Of a stretch of DNA of 31,897 nt, positions 22,198-29,989 are shown one piece after another. The position numbers were made by a program, and so were the translations under genes. This DNA comes from Angelakisella sp. (lineage in GTDB: Bacteria; Bacillota; Clostridia; Oscillospirales; Ruminococcaceae). The DNA is taken from the NCBI GenBank assembly GCA_020025195.1, contig JAHHSN010000015.1:1-31897 (forward strand), given 5' to 3'. The notes beneath the pieces were generated by a model. That model made no database searches and had not been told where the DNA came from. It worked only from the letters and a program-made list of their open reading frames with translations. Numbering within the stretch: the stretch's first letter is position 1; the number at the start of each line of letters is the position of its first letter.

Positions 22198-22399
22198 CAC
22201 CTTTTGTATGCCAAGTTTACCGGTCACCCTTATGATAGTTGGGTCAAGTTTTCTTATATTCTCGCCGGAAGCCCGCTGCGCTTTCTATTCGGTCGTTTTC
22301 CCCGCATTGCTTAGCGGCAGCTTGCCGGAGGGCGGGAATGCACTGCATACTTTTTCCATAGTGCTGAAAGAACAAAAAATCAATTAGGTATTCTGCCGA
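22198..22399. other. AT-richer intergenic stretch, no gene seen
   Basis: Between the XRE gene and the flavoprotein operon promoter I see no convincing coding frame. A short plus-strand frame reaching 22314 has no ribosome binding site and overlaps the XRE gene antisense. Confidence 0.5.
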
Positions 22400-22428
22400 T
22401 TGTTTTCTTCTGATAAATGGAATATGAT
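22400..22428 (+). promoter_or_regulatory. Promoter for flavoprotein/FGGY kinase operon
   Basis: TTGTTT (22400-22405), 17-nt spacer and TATGAT (22423-22428). A second -10-like TAGAAT follows at 22428-22433. Confidence 0.6.
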
Positions 22429-22442
22429 AGAATCAGATTAAG

Positions 22443-22462
22443 TCGGTCGGTTGACCGACCGA
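22443..22462. promoter_or_regulatory. 20-bp operator palindrome upstream of flavoprotein operon
   Basis: TCGGTCGGT (22443-22451) and ACCGACCGA (22454-22462) are perfect inverted repeats around a central TG. The site lies over the expected transcription start and abuts the ribosome binding site. Size and symmetry suit a TetR-family dimer pair. Confidence 0.7.
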
Positions 22463-22477
22463 GGAGGTGCTAAAGCT

Positions 22478-24196
22478 ATGGTATCTATCCATTCGGTGCG
22501 TCAGCGGCTCCGGGAGGCCTTTGGAGACGCTGTCACGGCAGAACTCGAGGACGGCGTTCTGACGCTTGACGGCACGCTTCCCCTCTGGAAGGACGTGGTT
22601 CGGGCCGGTCAGCTGGCCGCTTCGCCCCGGCACTATCATGTGGTAAATCTCATCCGCAGTGAGGAGGGGAACCCCACCCCCATGCGGCTTCCCGCCCTTA
22701 GGGACTCGGCGCTGGAGGGACAGCATTTTGACGTGGTGGTCATTGGCGCGGGCGTTGTCGGCGCCGCCGTCGCGCGGGAGCTTTCCCGCTATAACATCTC
22801 CATCCTGCTTCTCGAAAAAGAGCATGATGTGGCGCTCCAAGCCTCCGGCCGAAACGACGGCATGGTGCACCCCGGGCTGGATCTCCACCCCGGCACTCTG
22901 AAATTCAAGTACAATAAGCGCGGCAACGCCCTGTACCCCGCCCTTTGCCAGGAGCTTGGCGTTCCCTTCCAGCGGACGGGGCAGGTCATCGGTATCACCG
23001 ACAAGAAGCTGGCAAGGCTCCTCTGGGCGATGCCTCTGCACTGGCGGCTCCGCGGGATTCCCTGCCGGCATATGAGCCGCCGCGCCATGCTGGAGCTGGA
23101 GCCGCACCTCAACCCCGCGGTGACCGGTGGGCTTTGCTTTTCCTCGGCGGGGGTGGTCTGCCCCTACGGGCTTACCATCGCACTCGCGGAAAATGCCGTG
23201 ACGAACGGCGTCCGTCTTTCGCTCGATACCGCTCTCACCGGAATGGAGGTGCAGGACGGGGTCATCCGGCGGCTCATCACCAACCGCGGCACCGTCTATC
23301 CGAGGCTTGTCATCAATGCCGCCGGCGTCTTCGCGGAGGATGTGGCCGCCATGGCCGGTGACCGCTTCTTCTCCATCCATCCCCGGCGCGGCACCAATTC
23401 CATCCTCGATAAAAAAGCGGCGGTGGAGATCAACACGATCGCCTCGATGCTGAGTACCGCCGCCACCAAGACGGCGCACAGCAAGGGCGGCGGTCTGGTC
23501 CGCACGGTGGATAAAAATCTTCTCGTCGGCCCCGACGCCGTGGAGACCTATGAGCGGGAGAACTTTGCGACCACGCGGGAAAGCGTGGAGGAGACCTTCC
23601 GCAAGCAGAGCGAGGCGCTCCCCTCCCTTTCCACCGGCAATATCATCACCTATTTTACCGGCGTCCGTGCCCCCACCTATGAGGAGGACTTCATCGTGGA
23701 GCCGGGCCGCAGGACCAAAAACATCCTGCACGCGGCGGGCATCCAGTCCCCCGGTCTCACGGCGGCGCCCGCCATCGCGGAGGCGATTGCCCAAATGGCG
23801 GCGGAAAAGCTGGGCAATCCCCCCAAAAATCCGCGTTTCGATCCTCACCGCACCCCCATTCCCCGCACGGCGGAGATGACTCCCGAGGAGCGGGACGCCC
23901 TGATAAAGAAAAATCCCGACTACGGCGTCATTGTCTGCCGCTGTGAGGAGGTCAGCCGGGGAGAGATCCTCGACGCCCTCAGAAGGCCCGTCCCCTGCGA
24001 CACGGTAGACGGCGTGAAGCGCCGCTGCCGCCCCGGCATGGGGCGCTGTCAGGGCGGCTTCTGCGGTCCGCAGGTCGCCCGAATGATTGCGGAGGAAAAA
24101 GGCATTCCCCTCTCGGCGGTCTTAAAGAACGGCCTCGGCTCTCCCGTTGTCTTTGAGGAGACCAAGCCCGGGAAAGGAGAGGAAACCTCGTGCTGA
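22478..24196 (+). CDS. GlpA-like FAD oxidoreductase with BON-like and BFD-type domains
   Basis: A 572-aa flavoprotein. Residues 1-62 form a BON-like domain (VTAELEDGVLTLDGTLPLWKDV), not part of classical GlpA. Residues about 84-450 are a DAO-type FAD domain with GAGVVG at 90-95, the EKE dinucleotide-fold acidic end, and a C-terminal VRAPTYEEDFIVE region. The C-terminus is a BFD-type [2Fe-2S] domain with Cys487 and Cys489 (CRCEE), then Cys524 and Cys529 (GMGRCQGGFC), matching the end of anaerobic glycerol-3-phosphate dehydrogenase GlpA. It probably oxidises glycerol-3-phosphate or a related hydroxy-phosphate, passing electrons to its neighbours. The ATG at 22478 has GAGGAGG about 10 nt upstream. 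First gene of a five-gene operon; the substrate is inferred. Confidence 0.88.
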   Translation: MVSIHSVRQRLREAFGDAVTAELEDGVLTLDGTLPLWKDVVRAGQLAASPRHYHVVNLIRSEEGNPTPMRLPALRDSALEGQHFDVVVIGAGVVGAAVARELSRYNISILLLEKEHDVALQASGRNDGMVHPGLDLHPGTLKFKYNKRGNALYPALCQELGVPFQRTGQVIGITDKKLARLLWAMPLHWRLRGIPCRHMSRRAMLELEPHLNPAVTGGLCFSSAGVVCPYGLTIALAENAVTNGVRLSLDTALTGMEVQDGVIRRLITNRGTVYPRLVINAAGVFAEDVAAMAGDRFFSIHPRRGTNSILDKKAAVEINTIASMLSTAATKTAHSKGGGLVRTVDKNLLVGPDAVETYERENFATTRESVEETFRKQSEALPSLSTGNIITYFTGVRAPTYEEDFIVEPGRRTKNILHAAGIQSPGLTAAPAIAEAIAQMAAEKLGNPPKNPRFDPHRTPIPRTAEMTPEERDALIKKNPDYGVIVCRCEEVSRGEILDALRRPVPCDTVDGVKRRCRPGMGRCQGGFCGPQVARMIAEEKGIPLSAVLKNGLGSPVVFEETKPGKGEETSC

Positions 24197-25452
24197 AACC
24201 CAAACAATTCGATGTGACCGTGCTGGGCGGCGGCCCTGCGGGACTCGCAGCGGCGCTTTCCGCCCATGAGGCGGGTGCCCATGTGCTTCTGGTAGAGCGG
24301 GAGGGACGTCTCGGCGGCATCCTCAAGCAGTGCATCCACGACGGCTTCGGCCTTGTCCGCTTTGGGAAAAAGCTGGCAGGCCCCGAATATGCCCAGTATT
24401 TTATTGATAAGGTGGAGGAAAGCGGCATCGAGGTCTCGCTCCTCAGCTTCTGCACCGAGGTTCAAAAGGTGCCGGAGGGCTTTTCCCTCACGCTGGTGAC
24501 AGGCGAGGGGATGCTCCCCGTCCGAACCCGCTCCCTCATCCTCGCCACCGGCTGCCGCGAGCGCACCGCCCGGCAGGTCGCCATCCACGGCACCCGCCCC
24601 GCAGGACTCCTCACGGCAGGGGCGGCGCAGTATTACACCAACATTCTGGGGAATCTTCCCACCCGCCGCTGTGTCATTCTGGGCAGCGGCGACATCGGGC
24701 TCATCATGGCGCGCCGGCTCACACTGGAGGGCGCCGAGGTGCTGGGGGTCTATGAGGCCAAGCCCACCCCGAGCGGGCTCACCCGGAACATCAGCCAGTG
24801 CCTCCATGATTTTAACATTCCCCTTCATGTCCGCCATACCGTCACCCGCGTTTTCGGGGCGGAGCGCCTCACCGGCGTGGAGATCATGGAGGTGGACGAC
24901 CGGATGACCCCCATCCCCGGGACAGAGGAGCGCATCGAATGTGACGGGCTGATCCTCTCGGTCGGGCTCATCCCGGAAAACGAGCTGGCCGAGCGTCTCT
25001 CGGTGCCGCTGGACCGCAAGGCCAAGGGCCCCGTCTCCGACCAGAACGGCATGACCCTTATCGACGGTCTGTTCACCTGCGGCAACGCCCAGCACGTGAA
25101 CGATCTGGTGGACTACGTCTCGGAAAGCGGCGAAACGGCAGGCCGCGCCGCCGCCCGCTATACGGGCGCTCCCCGCACCCTCATCCCGGTGGAATGCGAT
25201 GAAAGCATCCTCTATACCGTGCCGGAGCGCGTGGACCTCGGCTCGCTGGAGGAGCCGACCGCCTTCTTCTTCCGCAGCCGGGAGGAACGGAAAAAGACCC
25301 GTCTCACCGTCACCGCCGACGGGCGGGAAATTTACTCCCGGATCTATACCTCTCTGCGTCCCCCGGAGATGGAAAAGCTCCTCCTGCCCCTCAAGGATGC
25401 GGGCCTGACTGCGCAAAGTAAAATCTTGCTTTCTCTCACGGAGGTAGTGTAA
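24190..25452 (+). CDS. GlpB/HcnB-like pyridine nucleotide-disulfide oxidoreductase
   Basis: A 420-aa FAD/NAD-binding protein. The N-terminal FAD motif is VLGGGPAGLAAA, followed by GGILKQCIHDGFG. A second nucleotide fold has VILGSGDIGLIMARR, the ATG-type motif is ILATGCRERTAR, and the C-terminal CGNAQHVNDLVDYVSESG motif closes the FAD site. Proteins of this type are paired with GlpA-like subunits in anaerobes and probably move electrons between the dehydrogenase and NAD(P) or another carrier. It starts at a GTG (24190) overlapping the upstream stop by 7 nt, with AAAGGAG 11 nt upstream, so it is translationally coupled. Confidence 0.9.
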   Translation: MLKPKQFDVTVLGGGPAGLAAALSAHEAGAHVLLVEREGRLGGILKQCIHDGFGLVRFGKKLAGPEYAQYFIDKVEESGIEVSLLSFCTEVQKVPEGFSLTLVTGEGMLPVRTRSLILATGCRERTARQVAIHGTRPAGLLTAGAAQYYTNILGNLPTRRCVILGSGDIGLIMARRLTLEGAEVLGVYEAKPTPSGLTRNISQCLHDFNIPLHVRHTVTRVFGAERLTGVEIMEVDDRMTPIPGTEERIECDGLILSVGLIPENELAERLSVPLDRKAKGPVSDQNGMTLIDGLFTCGNAQHVNDLVDYVSESGETAGRAAARYTGAPRTLIPVECDESILYTVPERVDLGSLEEPTAFFFRSREERKKTRLTVTADGREIYSRIYTSLRPPEMEKLLLPLKDAGLTAQSKILLSLTEVV

Positions 25453-25453
25453 A

Positions 25454-25804
25454 ATGGAACTGGTTTGTATTACCTGCCCCAACGGCTGTCGTCTCACCGT
25501 CGAGGGCGAGGGCGAGAACCTTACGGTCACCGGAAATGCCTGCCCGCGCGGAATCGAATTTGCGAGAGCGGAGCTTCTCCACCCCACCCGCAGTCTCACC
25601 ACCACGGTGCGCACCGTGAGCCGGGAAATGCCGCTTCTCCCGGTCCGTACCGACGGTGAAATCCCCAAAGAGCTCATCCCCGACGCCATGCGCCGTCTCG
25701 GTGAGCTTCTGGTGACTGAACCGCACGCCTGCGGTGATATCCTTCTCCCCAATCTTCTGAATACCGGCGTACCGGTCATCGCGACCGCGCGCTTTAAGCT
25801 GTAA
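25454..25804 (+). CDS. DUF1667 family cysteine-rich protein
   Basis: A 116-aa protein with an N-terminal cluster-type motif CITCPNGC and a following ACPRG, then the family pattern ELLHPTRSLTTTVRTV. The cysteines suggest an iron-sulfur or metal site. In anaerobic bacteria DUF1667 commonly sits beside GlpA/GlpB-type flavoproteins and is thought to be a third, electron-carrying subunit, comparable in role to GlpC but unrelated in size. It begins 1 nt after the stop of the GlpB-like gene. The biochemical role is inferred from context. Confidence 0.9.
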   Translation: MELVCITCPNGCRLTVEGEGENLTVTGNACPRGIEFARAELLHPTRSLTTTVRTVSREMPLLPVRTDGEIPKELIPDAMRRLGELLVTEPHACGDILLPNLLNTGVPVIATARFKL

Positions 25805-25829
25805 ATCATGAAACAAGGGGGCCCCGCTT

Positions 25830-27368
25830 ATGTCCACTCCGCTCATCCTGACCTTTGACATGGGAACGCAAAGCGCCCGTGCCATGCTGGTCGATTCCAC
25901 CGGCTGTATCGTTGCGAAAGAGCAAAAGCGCTATGAAAAGCCGTATTACTCCAAGGAACCCGGCTGGGCCGAACAGGACCCCGAATTTTACTGGGACTCC
26001 CTCTGCGAGGTGAGCCTTCGCCTCAAGGAAAAAAGCGGCGCTCTCTGGAACGATATTTTAGCCGTCACCGTCACCGCCATCCGGGACACCTGTGTGCTGG
26101 TCGACCGGGAGGGAAAGCCCCTCCGCGACGCCATCCTCTGGGTGGACGGACGGGAGGCGACAGGACTTCCCCCCCTCACCCCGATGCAGAAGCTCGCTTT
26201 CTCGGCGGTGGGAATGTACGAAAGCGTCAAGCTGCAGCGCAAAAGCTCCACCTGCAACTGGCTCCGGGTCAACGAGCCGGAAAACTGGAAGAACGCCTAT
26301 AAATTCCTGCTCCTGCCGAACTTCCTCACCCACCATCTCACCGGCAGCTTTGTGGGGAGCTGCGCCGACCTCATCGGGCACATCCCCTTTGACAGCAAGG
26401 CCCGTCGCTGGATGAAGGTACGTAACCTCAAGCGCTGTATCTTTGATATCGAGCCGGAAAAGCTCTACTCCGTGGTAGAGCCCGGAGAGCTGCTGGGATA
26501 CATCACCGCGAAGGCCGCCGCAAAGACCGGCATCCCCGAGGGAATGGAGGTCATCGCGACCGGCTCTGACAAGGGCTGTGAAACGTTGGGGCTTTCCTGC
26601 TCCACCCCCAATAAGGCCGCGCTCAGCTTCGGCACCACCTGCACGGTGGAATTTACCACCGGCCGCTACATGGAACCCCTTCCCTTCATCCCCGCCTATC
26701 CCGCCGTGATGCGCGGGCACTACAACCCCGAGGTGCAGATTTACCGCGGCTACTGGCTTGTCTCCTGGTTTAAGCGGGAATTTGCCGCCAAGGAGATGGA
26801 GGAGGCCAAGGTGCTCGGCATCTCCGCCGAGGAGCTTCTCAACAAACGCCTGCAGGAAGTCCCGCCCGGCTGTCAGGGGCTGGTGTTCCAGCCCTATTTC
26901 ACCCCCGGCATCGTGATGCCGAAGGCCCGCGGCGCAGTCATCGGCTTTTCCGATGTCCACACCCGCATCCATATCTACCGCGCCATCATCGAGGGCATCA
27001 ACTTTGCCCTGATGGACGGCCTTAAGACCATGGAAAAGCGGGGCGGCTACAAGGTGGAGGAGCTTTATGTGGCGGGCGGCGGCGCCCAGAGCGACGAAAT
27101 CTGCCAGATCACCGCCAATATGTTCGGGCTCCCCGTGCACCGCATCCAGACCCACGAGGCCAGCGGTCTCGGCAGCAGCATCGTCGCCTTCGCGGCGAAG
27201 GGGGTGTTTCCCTCGGTGCAGGCAGCGGTGGACGCCATGGTGCACGTGAAGGACGTCTTTTCCCCCAATCCCGAGGAGCACAAGATCTACGAGAAGCTCT
27301 TTGACGAGGTCTTTACCAAGATCTTCCCCAAGCTGCTCCCCCTCTATAAAAAGAGCGCGGAACTCTGA
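25830..27368 (+). CDS. FGGY family carbohydrate kinase
   Basis: A 512-aa kinase of the glycerol/xylulose kinase family. The N-terminal ATPase-fold phosphate loop is FDMGTQSARAML; AVTVTAIRDTCVLVDREG and ILWVDGRE follow, and the C-terminal half has SFGTTCTVEF, a GxGxQS-type AGGGAQSDEICQITANMFGLPV, and a region like the FGGY signature near EGINFALMDGLKTME. Substrate specificity in this family cannot be read from sequence; glycerol, dihydroxyacetone, pentuloses and polyols are all possible. It differs from standard GlpK in length detail and in the ADP-site motifs. Placement with GlpA/GlpB-like genes suggests that it makes the phosphorylated substrate for them. The ATG follows a modest GGGG ribosome binding site. 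Confidence 0.9.
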   Translation: MSTPLILTFDMGTQSARAMLVDSTGCIVAKEQKRYEKPYYSKEPGWAEQDPEFYWDSLCEVSLRLKEKSGALWNDILAVTVTAIRDTCVLVDREGKPLRDAILWVDGREATGLPPLTPMQKLAFSAVGMYESVKLQRKSSTCNWLRVNEPENWKNAYKFLLLPNFLTHHLTGSFVGSCADLIGHIPFDSKARRWMKVRNLKRCIFDIEPEKLYSVVEPGELLGYITAKAAAKTGIPEGMEVIATGSDKGCETLGLSCSTPNKAALSFGTTCTVEFTTGRYMEPLPFIPAYPAVMRGHYNPEVQIYRGYWLVSWFKREFAAKEMEEAKVLGISAEELLNKRLQEVPPGCQGLVFQPYFTPGIVMPKARGAVIGFSDVHTRIHIYRAIIEGINFALMDGLKTMEKRGGYKVEELYVAGGGAQSDEICQITANMFGLPVHRIQTHEASGLGSSIVAFAAKGVFPSVQAAVDAMVHVKDVFSPNPEEHKIYEKLFDEVFTKIFPKLLPLYKKSAEL

Positions 27369-27392
27369 CAACATAAAAAAGGAGAGAATACC

Positions 27393-29132
27393 ATGTCTCA
27401 CGCCTATAAAGATTTTGAGCCGAACTGGCTCCGCGAAAGCTTTTCTCCCACCTCCTACCGTTCCATCTTCAAGTGGGGTGCGCCCGATCGCATCAAAGCC
27501 CCCAAGGAAAGCCTCTACAAGCTCCTCAAGGAGACCTTCCAGCTGACCGATGAAGCCTTCTCCGACTATACCGAGGAGCTGGGACTGGACGAGGTGAAAT
27601 ACGAGCTTCCCATCCGCCTCACCACGCAGCAGCTTGGTAAATTCGCCTCCATCGTCGGACCGGACTATATCCGGACCGACTGCTACGCGCGGCTCTCCGT
27701 CGCCTATGGCAAGACGATGTATGACATCCTGCGCCTGCGCCACAAAATCGTGGAAAATGTTCCTGACGCCGTCCTCTACCCCGATACCAAGGAGCAGATC
27801 GAGGAGATCGTCGCCTACTGCGCCGAAGAAAAAATTCCGGTCTATGTCTACGGCGGCGGCTCCTCCGTTACCCGCGGCGTGGAGTGCGTCAAGGGCGGCA
27901 TCTCCCTGGATATGCGCCTGCGCTTCAACAAGGTGGTCGCCTTCAACGAGGTGGACCAGACCATCACCGTGGAGGCCGGCATGAGCGGTCCCAAGCTGGA
28001 GGAGACCCTCAACAACGCCGTCCAAAACTTCGGCGCCAAGCGTGCTTACACCTGCGGGCACTTCCCCCAGAGCTTTGAGCATTCCTCGGTCGGCGGCTGG
28101 GTGGTCACCCGCGGTGCGGGACAGAACAGCACCTATTACGGCTGCATCAGCGACATCGTCCTTGCGCAGGAATACGCCACTCCCATCGGGCGCATCAAAA
28201 CCGACACCTACCCCCGCAAGGCCGCGGGCCCCGATCTCAACCAGATCATGATGGGCAGCGAGGGCACCTTCGGCGTGCTGACCCATGTCACCCTCAAGAT
28301 TTTCCGCCATATGCCGGAGACCGTTTGCCGCTACTCCTTTATGTTCCGGAACTGGGAAACCGCCCAGTCCGCGGCGCGGGAGATGATGCAGTGCGAGGCG
28401 GGACACCCCTCCGTTTTCCGTCTTTCCGACCCGGAGGAGACCCGCATCATGCTGCGGCTCTACGGCGTAGATGAGACCCCGCTCATGCGGCTCTTTCAGT
28501 CCCGGGGCTTTAAGGAAGGGGAAATGTGCCTCTACCTGGGCTTTACCAACGGCGAGAAGGGCTTTTCCAAAAACTGCGCCCATATGATGAAGAAGATCGC
28601 GAAGCAGTACGGCGGCGTGAGCCTCACCGGCTATGTCACCAAGAGCTGGGAAAAGGGCCGCTTTGACGACCCCTATCTCCGGGATACCCTGCAGGACTTC
28701 GGGGTGGTCATCGACACCATGGAATGCTCCGTCAACTGGAGCAATATGTCCCGGGTGCACGCGGAGGTCCGCGCCTTCTGCAAGAGCCGTCCCAACACCA
28801 TCTGCATGACCCACATGAGCCATGTTTATCCGCAGGGCGCCAACCTTTACTGGATCTTCATTACCCAGTGCCGCGATCCCGAGGAGTTTAAGGCGTACCA
28901 CGCCGGCATCCTGAGCGCCATCCAGAAATCCGGCGCCTCGATGAGCCACCACCACGGCATCGGCAAGATGTTCGCGCCCTGGCTGGAGGGCAGCCTGGGG
29001 CGGCGGGAGTATGCCGTCTTTAAGGCGCTCAAGGCCTACTTTGACCCCGACAACATCATGAATCCCGGCGGCACGCTGGGACTGGATCTCCCCGAGGAGG
29101 AGAAGAAATTCCTCCGGGAGGATATTAAATAA
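27393..29132 (+). CDS. FAD-linked oxidase resembling alkyl-dihydroxyacetonephosphate synthase
   Basis: A 579-aa flavoprotein of the FAD_binding_4 (VAO/PCMH) family. An early FKWGAPDR segment, the FAD loop YVYGGGSSVTRG (about 152-162), and SFEHSSVGGWVVTRGAGQNSTYYG are present. The triple histidine SHHHGIGK (His519-521) and the end DPDNIMNPG closely follow the pattern of alkyl-DHAP synthase, which exchanges the acyl group of acyl-DHAP for a fatty alcohol to make ether lipids. The family also includes glycolate/lactate-type oxidases, so a hydroxy-acid or polyol-phosphate oxidase is the alternative. Last gene of the five-gene operon, followed by a hairpin. The ATG at 27393 has AAAGGAGAG upstream. 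Confidence 0.87.
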   Translation: MSHAYKDFEPNWLRESFSPTSYRSIFKWGAPDRIKAPKESLYKLLKETFQLTDEAFSDYTEELGLDEVKYELPIRLTTQQLGKFASIVGPDYIRTDCYARLSVAYGKTMYDILRLRHKIVENVPDAVLYPDTKEQIEEIVAYCAEEKIPVYVYGGGSSVTRGVECVKGGISLDMRLRFNKVVAFNEVDQTITVEAGMSGPKLEETLNNAVQNFGAKRAYTCGHFPQSFEHSSVGGWVVTRGAGQNSTYYGCISDIVLAQEYATPIGRIKTDTYPRKAAGPDLNQIMMGSEGTFGVLTHVTLKIFRHMPETVCRYSFMFRNWETAQSAAREMMQCEAGHPSVFRLSDPEETRIMLRLYGVDETPLMRLFQSRGFKEGEMCLYLGFTNGEKGFSKNCAHMMKKIAKQYGGVSLTGYVTKSWEKGRFDDPYLRDTLQDFGVVIDTMECSVNWSNMSRVHAEVRAFCKSRPNTICMTHMSHVYPQGANLYWIFITQCRDPEEFKAYHAGILSAIQKSGASMSHHHGIGKMFAPWLEGSLGRREYAVFKALKAYFDPDNIMNPGGTLGLDLPEEEKKFLREDIK

Positions 29133-29144
29133 GAAATCCCTCAG

Positions 29145-29188
29145 CCCCCGCCCATATGCCGCTGCCGCTATGGACGGGGGTGTTCCCT
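29145..29188 (+). terminator. Terminator of flavoprotein operon
   Basis: CCCCCGCCCATA (29145-29156) pairs with TATGGACGGGGG (29169-29180) with one mismatch, followed by the T-poor TGTTCCCTT. A strong stem with a weak tail. Confidence 0.6.
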
Positions 29189-29218
29189 TGCCCCCTTCCT
29201 ACCATTTTCCCGGAAACT

Positions 29219-29229
29219 GTGCTATAATA
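29219..29229 (+). promoter_or_regulatory. Extended -10 promoter for carD-like gene
   Basis: TGTGCTATAAT with TATAAT at 29224-29229 and TG one base upstream. No good -35 is seen. It leaves a leader of about 145 nt before the ATG at 29382. Confidence 0.55.
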
Positions 29230-29249
29230 GATATATTACAAGCTTTGCC

Positions 29250-29275
29250 GCCGGGGAAGCCCCCCTTTTCCCGGC
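29250..29275 (+). other. Hairpin in carD-like leader
   Basis: GCCGGGGAAG (29250-29259), six C, then TTTTCCCGGC (29266-29275) form a 10-bp stem including G-T pairs, just after the expected transcription start. The role is unknown; attenuation or RNA stability are options. Confidence 0.5.
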
Positions 29276-29381
29276 GCAGTTCTTTTCATGTCCGAACCGG
29301 TTTTAACAGCAGGCCCTTCCTTTTTATGAGGGAACCCCCGTTCACCCGCGGACCCGTCACAATAGAAGGAGGTAAATGACG

Positions 29382-29918
29382 ATGTACGAAATTGGAACCA
29401 TGGTCGTCTATGGAAATTCCGGCGTCTGTGAGGTCATCGGTTATGATGCGCCGAAGATCCGGGGAATCGACCCCAAGCAGAAATACTACACGCTCCGCCC
29501 GCTCTATCAAAGCGGCACCATCTACTGCCCGGTGGATCACCCCCGTGTCTTCATCCGTCCGGTCATCTCCCGGGAAACCGCCGAGCACCTCATCAACCTC
29601 ATCCCGGAGATCGACGCCGAGCCCTTTGAGAGCAGCGGTATGCAGGAGACCACCGAGCATTACCGCAGCGTCATCAGCACCCACGACTGCGCCGACCTCA
29701 TTGAGCTTCTCAAGTCCATTTACAGCAAGAAGCGGAAGGTGGAGGCGAAAAAGCGGAAATTCAGCCAGCTGGACGGCCGCTATATGAAGCTTGCCGAGGA
29801 TCTCCTCTATGGAGAGTTTGCCGTGGCGCTCTCCCTGCCGCGGGATTCGGTGCACGGCTACATCAAGAAGCGCCTTGCCGCCATGGAAAATACCGGGGAA
29901 GCATCTCCCGCCCCTTGA
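29382..29918 (+). CDS. CarD family RNA polymerase-binding regulator
   Basis: A 178-aa protein of the CarD/CdnL/TRCF-RID family. The N-terminal RNA polymerase interaction domain is clear (MYEIGTMVVYGNSGVCEVIGYDA, then KYYTLRPLYQSGTIYCPVDHP). The C-terminal helical domain (ELLKSIYSKKRKVEAKKRKFSQLDGRYMKLAEDLLYGEFAVAL) matches the DNA-contacting part. Such proteins stabilise or tune open complexes at many promoters, including those for rRNA. The ATG at 29382 is preferred over the one at 29376 because GGAGG is 9 nt upstream rather than 3. It has its own promoter, a structured leader and a terminator. Confidence 0.92.
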   Translation: MYEIGTMVVYGNSGVCEVIGYDAPKIRGIDPKQKYYTLRPLYQSGTIYCPVDHPRVFIRPVISRETAEHLINLIPEIDAEPFESSGMQETTEHYRSVISTHDCADLIELLKSIYSKKRKVEAKKRKFSQLDGRYMKLAEDLLYGEFAVALSLPRDSVHGYIKKRLAAMENTGEASPAP

Positions 29919-29934
29919 GCCGTTCCGCCAATAT

Positions 29935-29980
29935 AAAAAAAGAGACCCATTTAGGCTTTACAGCCCGAGTGGGTCTTTCA
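29935..29980. terminator. Bidirectional terminator between carD-like and zinc-ribbon genes
   Basis: AGACCCA (29943-29949) pairs with TGGGTCT (29970-29976), with further pairing inside (GGC/GCC). A7 lies on the left (T tract for the minus gene) and TCTTTCATTTG on the right. Confidence 0.8.
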
Positions 29981-29989
29981 TTTGTCCGA

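Noticed and set aside
22126..22314. 62-codon plus-strand frame in the AT-richer patch
   Set aside because: No ribosome binding site, overlaps the XRE gene antisense, and resembles no family.
26058..28955. 965-codon open frame on the minus strand
   Set aside because: It is antisense to the FGGY kinase and ADPS-like genes, whose products match families end to end. GC-rich third positions create long antisense frames. Its translation has no recognisable domain.
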